A stretch of DNA of 64,000 bases from Vulcanimicrobiota bacterium (GCA_019637395.1 JAHBVR010000001.1:310001-374000); one strand, 5' to 3'; numbered from the stretch's first letter, positions 27,359-36,216 are shown. Notes: generated by a model not told the origin, from the letters alone. Numbers and translations: made by a program.

Positions 27359-27379
27359 ACCCAGATTTGGAGTAATAAG

Positions 27380-28120
27380 ATGGAACTTCAAGGTCAAAAA
27401 GCTTTGGTCACCGGCGCCAGCCGCGGCATCGGCGCGGCCATCGCGTTGGAATTAGCCAGAGCCGGCGCCGAAGTGGCTCTGCTGGCACGCACAGTCGAAG
27501 GCCTGGAGGCCAGCGCAGCCGCCATCCGTGAAGCCGGAGGCACGGCCCAAGGTTGGGCCGCCGACGTAGGTGACGCGGCCCAATTCGAAGCGGCCATCGG
27601 CGAAGCCCACAAGCAAATGGGCCGCCTCGACATCCTGGTCAACAATGCCGGCATCACCCGTGACCGGCTCATCATCCAGATGAAGGACGACGACTGGGAT
27701 CAAGTGTTGCAGGTCAACCTGCGCAGCGCCTTCGTAGCCTGCAAAGCGGCTGCCAAAATCATGCTGCGTCAGAAATCCGGCCGTATCATCCAGATCAGCT
27801 CGGTCATCGGCGTCATCGGCAACGCCGGCCAGTCCAACTACGCCGCCTCCAAGGCCGGCACCATCGGCCTGGTCAAATCGCTGGCCAAGGAACTGGCCTC
27901 GCGCTCCATCACCGTCAACGCGGTGGCCCCCGGCTACATCGAAACCGACATGACCTCGGTGCTGCCGGATAAAGTTCGAGAACAGATCCTGTCCCAAATA
28001 CCCTTGGGTCGAATCGGCTCGGCAGGCGATATCGCTCCATTGGTCCGCTTCCTGGCCGGCCCCGGATCGAGCTATATCACCGGGCAGGTATTTCATGTGG
28101 ACGGTGGAATGGTCACCTGA
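27380..28120 (+). CDS. fabG: 3-oxoacyl-ACP reductase
   Basis: 246 residues of the short-chain dehydrogenase type. TGASRGIGAAIALELAR is the NADPH site. The catalytic Ser-Tyr-Lys set lies in ISSVIGVIGNAGQSNYAASK, with the conserved Asn in VNNAGITRD. It reduces 3-oxoacyl-ACP in the elongation cycle. A TTGGAG ribosome site precedes the ATG. fabD, usual here, is absent. Confidence 0.96.
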   Translation: MELQGQKALVTGASRGIGAAIALELARAGAEVALLARTVEGLEASAAAIREAGGTAQGWAADVGDAAQFEAAIGEAHKQMGRLDILVNNAGITRDRLIIQMKDDDWDQVLQVNLRSAFVACKAAAKIMLRQKSGRIIQISSVIGVIGNAGQSNYAASKAGTIGLVKSLAKELASRSITVNAVAPGYIETDMTSVLPDKVREQILSQIPLGRIGSAGDIAPLVRFLAGPGSSYITGQVFHVDGGMVT

Positions 28121-28218
28121 TTTTGCGGGAGATTCAAGGCCTGGCCCAAGAAGGTCCCCCCAACGACTCATTCAAATAAGAAGCGGCCGCACACGGCACG
28201 CATTGGAGAATTACGCAA

Positions 28219-28461
28219 ATGGCTAATGTTGCAGAACGCGTCAAGAAGATTGTAATGGAGCAACTCGGAGTGGAAGAGGAGCAGGTCACCGAAACCGCTT
28301 CTTTCCAGGAAGACCTGGGCGCCGACTCGCTCGACACCGTCGAAATGGTCATGGCCTTCGAAACCGAATTCAAAATCGAGATTCCCGACGAGGATGCCTC
28401 CGGCATCACCAACGTCAAGGAAGCCGTCACCTACATCGATAAGCGCCTGGCCGGCGGCTAG
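28219..28461 (+). CDS. acpP: acyl carrier protein
   Basis: 80 residues, acidic. The phosphopantetheine attachment serine is in [15 protein letters not shown]. It carries growing acyl chains for the Fab enzymes. The start is set by TTGGAG ten bases upstream. A terminator-like hairpin follows at 28484. The usual downstream fabF and rnc are not here. Confidence 0.97.
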   Translation: MANVAERVKKIVMEQLGVEEEQVTETASFQEDLGADSLDTVEMVMAFETEFKIEIPDEDASGITNVKEAVTYIDKRLAGG

Positions 28462-28483
28462 AGTTACTTCGAGGCGGCAAGAG

Positions 28484-28508
28484 GAGCCTTGTATGGGGCT
28501 CTTTTTTT
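28484..28508 (+). terminator. intrinsic terminator after acpP
   Basis: GAGCC (28484-28488), an 8-base loop, and GGCTC (28497-28501) are followed by seven T residues (28502-28508). This is a standard rho-independent terminator for the fab operon. The ATG of the next gene begins at 28509, immediately after the T run. Confidence 0.8.
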
Positions 28509-29147
28509 ATGGCGGAAATCACCTCCGGCCTGCGGGCTATCCTCAATCACCCTTTGATCTATCGCGGCCTGCAATGGCTGGTCGGCGCCGAACGTCTGCG
28601 CCGGCACCTCGCCTCGCTGATTGAACCACGCCCTGGCTTGAAAGTGCTGGACATCGGCTGCGGCCCGGCCGACTTGCTGGCCCACTTGCCCGGTGTGGAC
28701 TACGTCGGCTTCGACTCGAGCGCCCATTACATTCAGGCCGCTCAGAGCCGTTTCGGCGCGCGCGGGCGTTTTTTTCAGGAGGAACTGCGGGCTGACAGCA
28801 ACCCGGAATTGGGCAGATTTGACTGCATCGTGGCGATAGGATTGCTGCACCACCTGGACGACGCGGCAGCCCGACAGCTCTTTCGCATCGCTCGGGAGCG
28901 CCTGCAGCCCGGGGGCCGGTTGATCACGGTCGACTGCTGCTGGGACGAGCACCAACACCCGATCGCCCGCTGGCTGATCTCACGGGACCGAGGTCAAAAC
29001 GTGCGCAGTCTGCATGGCTACGCCGAACTGGCGGCCACCGCCTTGCCCATCATGAGCGCCGAATGCCGGCACAATTTACTCCACATTCCCTACAGTCATA
29101 CGCTGATGGTCTGTGGCCTTCAGGATTCTTTGGGGGACTCCAAATAA
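28509..29147 (+). CDS. class I SAM-dependent methyltransferase
   Basis: 212 residues. Motif I is VLDIGCGPADLLAHL; the acidic loop is VGFDSSAHYI; motif IV is FDCIVAIGLLHHLDD, and post IV is LQPGGRLITVDC. This is the ordinary Methyltransf_11/25 type, acting on a small molecule that cannot be named. The ATG abuts the T-tract of the acpP terminator. Messages that read through, or start inside the hairpin, would be needed for expression, so regulated read-through is possible. Confidence 0.8.
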   Translation: MAEITSGLRAILNHPLIYRGLQWLVGAERLRRHLASLIEPRPGLKVLDIGCGPADLLAHLPGVDYVGFDSSAHYIQAAQSRFGARGRFFQEELRADSNPELGRFDCIVAIGLLHHLDDAAARQLFRIARERLQPGGRLITVDCCWDEHQHPIARWLISRDRGQNVRSLHGYAELAATALPIMSAECRHNLLHIPYSHTLMVCGLQDSLGDSK

Positions 29148-29156
29148 TCTGGAAGC

Positions 29157-29798
29157 GTGATACCGGCTTTCAACAACCCGCGCCTGGCGGCTCAGCAGCA
29201 GAAGGACACCAACTGGCGCGCCCTACACCAGCGCCTGGAAGCGATTGCGCCCGAAAATCAATACGCACGGGACATGCTGGAGCTGGCCAAAGACACCGAT
29301 CATGCCGGGCGGGTTAACTTTCGCTCTCTGGAAGAAGCCTATCAGGCGCGTTACCTGGCCAAAGCCGGCATCTGGCCGGAACCGAGCCGCGGTCCCAAAG
29401 GCAGCGACTTCGTCTCGCGCGAGCAGCAGTGGGACCTGAAGACCGAAACTTCCTACCCGATTACTTCCAACGCCGGCTATAGCGATGAACGCATGCAGCG
29501 CAAAATCGACAGCAAATTGAGTCGCGGCATCCAGGTGGCCATCGACCAGACGGCCCTGAACCGCGAGGACCGAGAACGCCTGCGCAGTTTGCTGGCCACC
29601 AACTCCCACTGGACGGGCAAAGTCTTCACCTTCGAACGCCGGGCCAGCAGCGCGGCAGCCCTGACCTGGGGAACGTCAGAGCGCGAACTCCTTATGCACC
29701 GCCTCGATGGCTGTCCTCAGCTTGTCGGCCGGAATCAAGCAACTGATGGTGATGTTGGAGTCGGTGCTGTGAAAGACTTCCACACCCGCCTCGGATAG
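29157..29798 (+). CDS. orphan protein with PD-(D/E)XK nuclease-like domain
   Basis: 213 residues from a GTG. The N-terminal third is helical (LAAQQQKDTNWRALHQRLEA). The middle segment reads KGSDFVSREQQWDLKTETSY, with D84, D93 and K95 spaced as in the D..(D/E)xK site of the CdiA-type toxin nucleases, whose motif is often 'aDf.d..g..WDvK'. It is followed by KLSRGIQVAIDQTALNREDR and RLRSLLATNSHWTGKVFTF, again like the end of that fold. I infer a nuclease-like toxin or effector domain; this is from motif reading only. No signal peptide, adhesin or immunity gene is present. The last 41 codons run antisense to the 3' end of aspartokinase and are probably not conserved. Confidence 0.5.
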   Translation: MIPAFNNPRLAAQQQKDTNWRALHQRLEAIAPENQYARDMLELAKDTDHAGRVNFRSLEEAYQARYLAKAGIWPEPSRGPKGSDFVSREQQWDLKTETSYPITSNAGYSDERMQRKIDSKLSRGIQVAIDQTALNREDRERLRSLLATNSHWTGKVFTFERRASSAAALTWGTSERELLMHRLDGCPQLVGRNQATDGDVGVGAVKDFHTRLG

Positions 29799-30866
29799 AC
29801 AGCGGTGAGCTCGGTGGGCCACACCCGGCGTGCCGCGCATGCCGGCCCCTACCAGCGAAATCTTGGCGCACTCGTTGCGGATCTCGTAAGTGCAACCCAG
29901 CGCTTCCAAAGCTTCGGTGGCCTGGGGCAGATACTGGGTACGAAAGATAAAATACATCTGCGGCCCGCACACGTTGACCAGATCGAGATTGATGCCACGC
30001 TCGGCCATGGCGGCCATCACCTGCACCTGTTTTCCCGAAGACTCGATGCGCACCTGGGATAGTCCCAGCATGTGAGCCACGGCCGTTACCACCCGGGTCT
30101 TCTCGATAGCTTCCGGGGGTGGCACGGGGGAAAGCAAGGTCCCGTAGGCATTGCCGAAAGTATTCTTGACCCAGACCGGCACATTATGGTCGGCGCCCAG
30201 GTCCACCGCCCGGGGATGCACCACTTTAGCGCCTTCACCGGCCAGCTCGCCCATTTCCTCAAAACTCACTTGAGCCAGGATATGGGTGCGCTCGCAAACG
30301 CGCGGGTCGGCCGTCATCACCCCGTCCACGTCGGTGTAAATCTCCACCACCTGAGCTTTCAGAGCGGCTCCCAGCACCACCGCGCTGGTATCGCTGCCAC
30401 CGCGGCCCAATGTGGTTACGCACAACTGGCTGTTCACACCCTGAAAACCCGTCACCACCGGCACATTGCCGGCGCGCAGACTGGCCATCAGGTTATCGGT
30501 GACCACCCGCAACACCTGGCCGTCTCCGTGGGTATCGGTGCAGCGAATGCCGGCGTGGAAAGCATCGAAAGCTTCAGCCTGATAACCCAGACTGCGCAGG
30601 TGGTGGGCCATCACCACCGTGGAAATGGTTTCCCCGCAAGCCATGAGCAGGTCCATCTCGCGCTTGTCCTGGTAAGGCTGATAAGCGCCCACCAGCGAGA
30701 GCAGCGAGTCGGTGGCGTAAGGTTCGGGATGGCGGCCCATGGCCGAAACCACCACTACCGGAGACAGACCTTTATTGAGAGCCTCGATCACCTTGTCGGC
30801 CACCCGTTGACGACCTTCAGGCGTGGCCACCGAAGTGCCGCCGAATTTCTGCACGATGATGTTCAC
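29676..30866 (-). CDS. aspartate kinase
   Basis: 396 residues: an amino-acid kinase domain (IIVQKFGGTSVATPEGRQRVA at the start, then GRGGSDTSAV) and two C-terminal ACT domains for feedback binding. It phosphorylates aspartate, the first step toward lysine, threonine and methionine. It follows asd with an ATGA overlap. The order asd-ask, with dapA 8 kb away, is a usual bacterial layout. It may be inhibited by lysine or threonine; which one cannot be read here. Confidence 0.95.
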   Translation of the reverse strand: MNIIVQKFGGTSVATPEGRQRVADKVIEALNKGLSPVVVVSAMGRHPEPYATDSLLSLVGAYQPYQDKREMDLLMACGETISTVVMAHHLRSLGYQAEAFDAFHAGIRCTDTHGDGQVLRVVTDNLMASLRAGNVPVVTGFQGVNSQLCVTTLGRGGSDTSAVVLGAALKAQVVEIYTDVDGVMTADPRVCERTHILAQVSFEEMGELAGEGAKVVHPRAVDLGADHNVPVWVKNTFGNAYGTLLSPVPPPEAIEKTRVVTAVAHMLGLSQVRIESSGKQVQVMAAMAERGINLDLVNVCGPQMYFIFRTQYLPQATEALEALGCTYEIRNECAKISLVGAGMRGTPGVAHRAHRCLSEAGVEVFHSTDSNITISCLIPADKLRTAIEAVHKEFAL

Positions 30867-31861
30867 AGCAGCTTCATCTCCAGCATCTTGCAGGCGATCT
30901 GCACGGCGTTGGAAGCCGCTCCCTTACGCAGGTTGTCGGCCACCACCCAGAACTGCAGCCCGTTTTCCACGGAAGGGTCAAGGCGAATGCGCCCCACCAG
31001 CACGTCATCCTGATGCGCGGCCTGCAAGGGCGTGGGTCCGGGACCGGCCTTCTGCACTTGAATCCCCGGCATTTTGCTCAATCTTTCTTCGGCCTCGGCT
31101 ACCGTGCACGGCTTCTCCAACTCAAGGTGCACCGACTCGGAATGTCCGTAAAAGACGGGCACGCGCACGCAAGTGGCGCTGATACGCAGGTCGGGCAAAC
31201 CGAGTATCTTACGGGTTTCCTCCATCATCTTGCGCTCCTCGCCGGTAAATCCGTCCTCCAAGAAGCTGCCGATCTGAGGCAGGCAGTTGAAGGCAATAGG
31301 CGCGGGATAGACTTTGTGGCCGGCCTCTTCGCCGCGGGCCCAGGCCCTGGTCAGAGTCTCCAGCTCCTCGATGGCGTCTTTACCCGTACCCGACACCGAC
31401 TGGTAGGTGGACACGGTCACCCGTTTCAAGCCCAGGTCGAGGAAGGGCTTGAGAGCGGCCACCATCTGAATGGTCGAACAATTGGGATTGGCGATCACCT
31501 TCTGATGTTGGCGCAAAGCTTCGGGATTGACTTCGGGCACCACCAGCGGCACCTCGGCGTGCATGCGGAAACTGGCACTGTTATCGATGGAGATGGCGCC
31601 GGCCGCCCTGGCCCTGGGCACCAGTTTTTCGGAGGCAATCTCGCCGCCGGCAAACAGGGCCACCTGCACACCCGTCCAGTCAAAGGTCTCAATATCCTGA
31701 ACCTTCAGCATCCGGCCGTTCCAGGCGTATTCGCTGCCGGCGCTGCGAGCGGTGGCCAGCAAGTGCAACTGGGAAACCGGAAACTTCTGCTCCTGCAGAG
31801 AAGCGATCATGGTGGAGCCGACGGCCCCGGTGGCGCCGACGACGGCAACGCTGTAGCTCAT
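30863..31861 (-). CDS. asd: aspartate-semialdehyde dehydrogenase
   Basis: 332 residues. The NADP site is VAVVGATGAVGSTMIASL. The catalytic Cys lies in VIANPNCSTIQMV, with the downstream motif STYQSVSGTGKDAIEEL. The enzyme reduces aspartyl phosphate to the semialdehyde, directly after aspartokinase, with which it is translationally coupled. Confidence 0.96.
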   Translation of the reverse strand: MSYSVAVVGATGAVGSTMIASLQEQKFPVSQLHLLATARSAGSEYAWNGRMLKVQDIETFDWTGVQVALFAGGEIASEKLVPRARAAGAISIDNSASFRMHAEVPLVVPEVNPEALRQHQKVIANPNCSTIQMVAALKPFLDLGLKRVTVSTYQSVSGTGKDAIEELETLTRAWARGEEAGHKVYPAPIAFNCLPQIGSFLEDGFTGEERKMMEETRKILGLPDLRISATCVRVPVFYGHSESVHLELEKPCTVAEAEERLSKMPGIQVQKAGPGPTPLQAAHQDDVLVGRIRLDPSVENGLQFWVVADNLRKGAASNAVQIACKMLEMKLL

Positions 31862-31872
31862 GGGTAGTTCCT

Positions 31873-32388
31873 TTATCCTTGCAACATCAGGCGATAACGC
31901 TCGCCTTTTTCGACATAGTGAGCGGCTCCGCGCGCAAGGCGCTGGAGTTCGTCCGGGCGCAGCAGGCGAACCTGTCTGGCCGGCACTCCCAGGTAAAGAT
32001 ACCCCGTTTGCAGCCGGGCGCCTTCCGGCACCAGCGTGCCCGCGCCCACCACCACTTCGTCCTCGATGACGGCTCCGTTGAGCACCTTGGCCCCAATGCC
32101 GATAAGCACCCGATTGCCCAGAGTGCAGCCGTGCAGCACGGCGGCGTGGCCGATGACGCAGTCTTCCCCGACTTTCAGAGGAAAGCCGGAATCCACATGA
32201 CAGATGACGTTTTCTTGCAGGTTGGTCCGGGCCCCGATGGAAATTTCATCATTATCACCCCGCAATACGGCGTTGAACCAGACCGAGCACTGCGCGGCCA
32301 GTTTCACCTGGCCGATGAGCACGGACTGCGGCGCCAGAAACACGTCAGGGTAAATTTCCGGGCTGTGTCCGGCGTAGTCTAAAATCAT
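31873..32388 (-). CDS. gamma-carbonic anhydrase-like hexapeptide protein
   Basis: 171 residues from the ATG at 32388 (MILDYAGHSPEI), the usual family start; longer in-frame starts have no similarity. It is a left-handed beta-helix of hexapeptide repeats: VLIGQVKLAAQCSVWFNAV, LRGDNDEISIGARTNLQ, then CHVDSGFPL, CVIGHAAVLHGCTLGNRV. The zinc-binding His set is present (NVICHVD, IGHAAVLHGC). Such proteins include gamma-carbonic anhydrases and YrdA/PaaY-like proteins; activity is not assured. It lies 12 bp upstream of asd. Confidence 0.9.
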   Translation of the reverse strand: MILDYAGHSPEIYPDVFLAPQSVLIGQVKLAAQCSVWFNAVLRGDNDEISIGARTNLQENVICHVDSGFPLKVGEDCVIGHAAVLHGCTLGNRVLIGIGAKVLNGAVIEDEVVVGAGTLVPEGARLQTGYLYLGVPARQVRLLRPDELQRLARGAAHYVEKGERYRLMLQG

Positions 32389-32458
32389 AATCGGCCCATT
32401 CCAAGGGGTTTTACGGGTTCCTGCAGGTTGAACTACCTGCCAGACAGAAAGGCGCGAG

Positions 32459-33010
32459 ATGAGAAGGATTTTCAAGATGGGGGCCCTGCTGCTGGTGTCC
32501 TCCTCCTTATGGCTGGGGGGTTGCGGCAAGCCAGCCGAAGTCAGCGAGGCGAAAACCTATACGATCCGCAAACAAAAGGTCAGCATGACGCCGCCCAAAG
32601 ACTGGAAGGAACGCCAGGAGGAAGAGCCCAAAGGGGAAGTCGCGGCCGTCGTCTTTGAACCACCGGACGGTAAGTTCGGCCACATCGCCGTAACCGTGAC
32701 GCCTGAGATCAAGCAGACTCAAGAATTCATGGATCGATTGGGTAACGCAGTCGTTTCCCGCAAAGGAAAAATTCTCGGACAAGATTATGAGCACAAGCTC
32801 GACGATCCCGACCCGAAAAATGCCTACTGGATGGAATTCCAACTGGAAGACGGCAGCGTCGACCATCCCAAACAAAAGGGCAAGCAGTATCAGATCTTCA
32901 CCAAAGAAAACGTGCTCTACTCGCTCGTCTTCACCGCCGATCCGGAAGTCTACGACGCCAACAAGGCCACCTTCGAGGCCCTGGTCAAGTCCTTCGAAAA
33001 AGCTAAGTAG
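32459..33010 (+). CDS. lipoprotein of unknown function
   Basis: 183 residues. The signal peptide ends in a lipobox, SLWLGGC, with the lipidated Cys at residue 22. The mature part is charged, with MTPPKDWKERQEEEPKGE and a C-terminal FEALVKSFEKA that recalls the end of small outer-membrane 'PsbP-like' lipoproteins. I recognise no sure family. Its stop codon is followed directly by the kinase gene, whose true start may be a CTG three bases after it. Confidence 0.75.
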   Translation: MRRIFKMGALLLVSSSLWLGGCGKPAEVSEAKTYTIRKQKVSMTPPKDWKERQEEEPKGEVAAVVFEPPDGKFGHIAVTVTPEIKQTQEFMDRLGNAVVSRKGKILGQDYEHKLDDPDPKNAYWMEFQLEDGSVDHPKQKGKQYQIFTKENVLYSLVFTADPEVYDANKATFEALVKSFEKAK

Positions 33011-33064
33011 CGCCTGAAAAGTCGGCCGCTTCTCCTCCAACTCTTCTTTCTCACGCTGGTCAGC

Positions 33065-35101
33065 GTGGCCAGCGTCTGCCTGGTCATTTTGCTGGCCATG
33101 CGGGCTACAACCTACGAGGCCTTCCAAGATCAGCAACGCGCCCAACTGAGCTGGCGCCCCTTTGCCCAGGCGCGCGCCATCCGCGCCCAAGATCTGGCGC
33201 ATCTAGGCCGGTTGATGGGCAACGACGCCACTCTGGTCACGGCCTGGCGCCAGTCCGCGCCGCAAATTGAGGCCTATGCCCAGGGCGTAGCCGAGGACCT
33301 CCCCCCCGCCCAACTCGAAAAACTCAGACTGGAATGTCTGCCCAGTCTCTGGGACATCGCCCAGCGCCTCTTCCTGGAAAGCGACCCGGGCACGGCCGAC
33401 TCGCAGCCCCACACCGTGGCTTACGGCTCCTACGCCGACCTTTTCTTGCTCTGCGACCCCAAGGGAGTGGTCATCCTGGAAGAAATCTCGCAGGCCGACC
33501 CCGAGAAGGAAGACTTCGGTAAGGTCTCGGTGCGCTTTCCGTTGGACCCCGCCAACGATCCGGCGCCCTGGCAGCGCAGCCTGGCCCGGGACGTCTTGTT
33601 CCAGGCGGCCGGCCGCGGCCCGGTCAAAGGAAGCTACTGGGCCTACGGGCCCTCGCACCTCTATCATGCCGTGGCCGTTCCTGGCCCCCTGGGCGTCGTC
33701 ATCCTGGGAGACCGGGTCGACCAACAAATGGCCCGGGAAGCCTCACAGTTGACCGGTCAGGCGGAGACCGTGATTCTTTTCGAAGGCAAGATGCTGGCCT
33801 CCAGCCAGCCCAAGACGACGGACGACCAGGCCAAAGCGGCAGCCGCCTGGACTCCCCGGCAAGACCACATGCTCGAAGTCGATTGGGGAGGGCGCCCCTA
33901 CCTGGCCGCCAGCTATCCCCTGGGCGACAGCGGCTGGATGGTCTTTCTCAAAAGCACTCAAGAACTGGACGCGCTGGCTCGCCAGCAAGCCTGGCTGATC
34001 GCCGCCATGGTGCTCCTCTCGGCCCTGATCTCGCTGGCCATCTCGGCGCCGCTGGCCCGGCGCATCGCGGCACCCCTGCGCGCCTTATCCCAAGCCATGG
34101 CTCAGGTAGGCCAGGGCGAGCTGGAGGCCCGCGCTCCCACCCAGGGGCCACTCGAGATCGTAGCCGCCGCCCAGGCCTTCAATCGGATGGTGGAAGGGCT
34201 GCGCCGGAAGGAAACGCTGGAGAAGTTCGTCCACAAGTTGGAGCAACTGCGCAAATCAGCCGACCCGCAGGATCCGCTGGTGCGCGACCAGACCCAATTC
34301 GGCGGCTACGTGGTCACCCAACGGCTGGGAGTGGGAGGCATGGCCACCGTTTACCAGGCGCTACCCGCTCAGACCCTGAAAGAAGGAGGCAAAGTGGCCA
34401 TCAAAGTGATCCACCGCGCTTTCGCCCAAGATGAAGATTACCAGCAGCGTTTCCGTCGCGAGTTCGAAATCATGCAGCGACTCGAACACCCGGGTCTGGT
34501 GCGTGTGCTGGAAAGCGGCGACCTGAATGGGCTGCTCTACATCGTCATGGAATACGTGGAAGGTGAAAACCTGCGCGACCTGCTCGAGCGGCGCGGTCCT
34601 CTGGACCTGGCGACCTTCGTGAAGCTGGCCGGTCAAATGCTGGAAGCGGTCCAGGCCGCCCATCAAGCCGGCGTTACCCATCGCGACCTCAAACCGGAAA
34701 ACCTGATGATCGGCGAACAGGGCGTCAAAGTCATGGATTTCGGCCTGGCCACCGCTTCCGGCACCGCCCGCATCACTCTCTCGGGAGACACCGTCGGCAC
34801 GCCCCGCTACCTGGCTCCCGAGCAATTCACCAGGGGTGGCGGCGATCACTCCGACCAATATTCCCTGGGCGTGGTTTTCTACGAAATGCTCACCGGCGTC
34901 ACGCCTTTTGAAGGCGAGAATCCCATGGCCGTGCTGTTGCTCCACCTCAATGAACCCCCTCCCCGTCCTCGCGACCTGCGCGCCGACCTCCCCGAAGCCC
35001 TCGAGAACATCCTCTTGCAAATGCTGGCCAAAGACCCCCGCGAACGCTTCCGCAACCTGCTCGAAATCAAAGAAAAACTCGACCGCCTGGGCGCGCAATG
35101 A
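33065..35101 (+). CDS. sensor-HAMP-Ser/Thr protein kinase
   Basis: 678 residues from GTG 33065. The frame is open back to the stop codon of the lipoprotein gene, and a CTG at 33014 would add KSRPLLLQLFFLTLVSV, which completes the first membrane helix; I think that is the true N-terminus. Layout: helix 1, a periplasmic/extracellular sensor (about 20-300), helix 2 (AWLIAAMVLLSALISLAISA), a HAMP domain (RRIAAPLRALSQAMAQVG), then a kinase (about 415-678). The kinase is complete: GVGGMATVYQA, VAIKVIH, THRDLKPENLM, DFGLA and APEQF. HAMP normally couples sensors to histidine kinases; here it drives a Ser/Thr kinase at the C-terminus. Confidence 0.88.
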   Translation: MASVCLVILLAMRATTYEAFQDQQRAQLSWRPFAQARAIRAQDLAHLGRLMGNDATLVTAWRQSAPQIEAYAQGVAEDLPPAQLEKLRLECLPSLWDIAQRLFLESDPGTADSQPHTVAYGSYADLFLLCDPKGVVILEEISQADPEKEDFGKVSVRFPLDPANDPAPWQRSLARDVLFQAAGRGPVKGSYWAYGPSHLYHAVAVPGPLGVVILGDRVDQQMAREASQLTGQAETVILFEGKMLASSQPKTTDDQAKAAAAWTPRQDHMLEVDWGGRPYLAASYPLGDSGWMVFLKSTQELDALARQQAWLIAAMVLLSALISLAISAPLARRIAAPLRALSQAMAQVGQGELEARAPTQGPLEIVAAAQAFNRMVEGLRRKETLEKFVHKLEQLRKSADPQDPLVRDQTQFGGYVVTQRLGVGGMATVYQALPAQTLKEGGKVAIKVIHRAFAQDEDYQQRFRREFEIMQRLEHPGLVRVLESGDLNGLLYIVMEYVEGENLRDLLERRGPLDLATFVKLAGQMLEAVQAAHQAGVTHRDLKPENLMIGEQGVKVMDFGLATASGTARITLSGDTVGTPRYLAPEQFTRGGGDHSDQYSLGVVFYEMLTGVTPFEGENPMAVLLLHLNEPPPRPRDLRADLPEALENILLQMLAKDPRERFRNLLEIKEKLDRLGAQ

Positions 35102-35122
35102 CCGGCGCCCGGTAAAACGTGC

Positions 35123-35752
35123 TCAATCCCTGAGCAGGCGGATCCCGTCCGCCTCCAGCGCCACCAACTTCTGCTTATAGATCCCGCCCAGGGCCATCTT
35201 GAACTGCTTCTTGCTCACACCAAAGTGGTGGTAGATCGTGTCCGGATCGGACTTCTCGGTAAGCGCCAGGTAGCCGCCGTTAGCTTCCAGCTTTTCGAGA
35301 ATCCGGCGGCCCACATCGTTACGCCCTTGAATTCCGGGAGGCTGCAAAATCAGATCGACTTTGCCGTCTTCGCGCACCTTCTTCAAGTAGCCCGTGACTT
35401 CGTCACCCGAACGCAGCGGCCGAAAGATCTCGCTGTGATAGAGAACGCCCAGCCAGCGTTCATCCATCAATGCCTTGAAGCCCAGGACCGTCTCTTCCAC
35501 GATCCACAAGCGAAAGCGCTGGGTGTTCCGGAAACGGGCCGGCGGCTCCACGAAATTCTCGAGGCGCATCGAGGCCGCCGGGCGGCCCGTGAAATCCATG
35601 TGCAAAAAAACGACCAGCACCTCGCCTACAAAGACCTCGCGGGTCTGCTCCTCGGCGGGCAAAAACAAATCCTTCGGTTGTCCCCAATCCAGAAAAGCGC
35701 CAGCCGGTCCGATGTCCACCACCCGCAAACGGGCAAACGAATTCTCTTGCAC
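35123..35752 (-). CDS. CvfB/S1-like RNA-binding protein
   Basis: 209 residues from a GTG at 35752, which overlaps the stop codon of the upstream secreted-protein gene (TAGTG). The N-terminal region (RLRVVDIGPAGAFLDWG, DLFLPAEEQ) is the first S1-like domain of CvfB. A further barrel (VDLILQPPGIQGRND) and the C-terminal winged helix (DTIYHHFGVSKKQFKMALG, then LYRDGLV-type end) follow. CvfB affects virulence and RNA stability in Staphylococcus and Streptococcus. The frame upstream of 35752 lies inside the neighbour. Confidence 0.88.
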   Translation of the reverse strand: MQENSFARLRVVDIGPAGAFLDWGQPKDLFLPAEEQTREVFVGEVLVVFLHMDFTGRPAASMRLENFVEPPARFRNTQRFRLWIVEETVLGFKALMDERWLGVLYHSEIFRPLRSGDEVTGYLKKVREDGKVDLILQPPGIQGRNDVGRRILEKLEANGGYLALTEKSDPDTIYHHFGVSKKQFKMALGGIYKQKLVALEADGIRLLRD

Positions 35753-36216
35753 TAAGGGGCCACTACAGGTTCTACCGGAGCGGGATCCTGGCTGCCCACC
35801 GTGGCCGGAGGCGGAGTCGAGGCGACCGGCTTCAAAAACCGCGCATTGGCCCGCACGAAACAAAACTGGCCGTCACCGTTCTGCACACGCAGCCAGGTAT
35901 TGCCGTCGAAATCCTTCCACATGCTACCGCCTACCGAGTCTGGCCGGGCCTTCAGGTGCTGGCCCTTGGGAAATTTGATGACCACCGGCCAACCGCCCAT
36001 GCGCCAGTCCAGATGGAGCAACGCCCCGGGCTCCTCGTCGTTCACCGGCCAGGCCGGACTCAAATGCCCGCTCAACTCCGTACAGGTGACTTCCCATTCG
36101 CACCAGGTATTTTCATTACGCACCCAATAATCGCCACCCGCAAAGGGCTTAGGAGGGGTCACAGGCTGAGCCAGGCTCAGAGCAGGCAAGAGCAACAAAA
36201 AGAACATCCGCTTCAT
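35752..36216 (-). CDS. secreted protein of unknown function
   Basis: 154 residues from the ATG at 36216 (start set by GGAGG six to seven bases upstream). The signal peptide is MKRMFFLLLLPALSLAQ, with probable cleavage after ALSLA. The mature protein is tryptophan-rich and may be an SH3-like barrel (YWVRNENTWCEWEV, then VVIKFPKGQHLKARP, MWKDFDGNTWLRVQN). A proline-rich tail ends it. Cysteines in CEWEVTC could form a disulfide. I recognise no family. Confidence 0.65.
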   Translation of the reverse strand: MKRMFFLLLLPALSLAQPVTPPKPFAGGDYWVRNENTWCEWEVTCTELSGHLSPAWPVNDEEPGALLHLDWRMGGWPVVIKFPKGQHLKARPDSVGGSMWKDFDGNTWLRVQNGDGQFCFVRANARFLKPVASTPPPATVGSQDPAPVEPVVAP

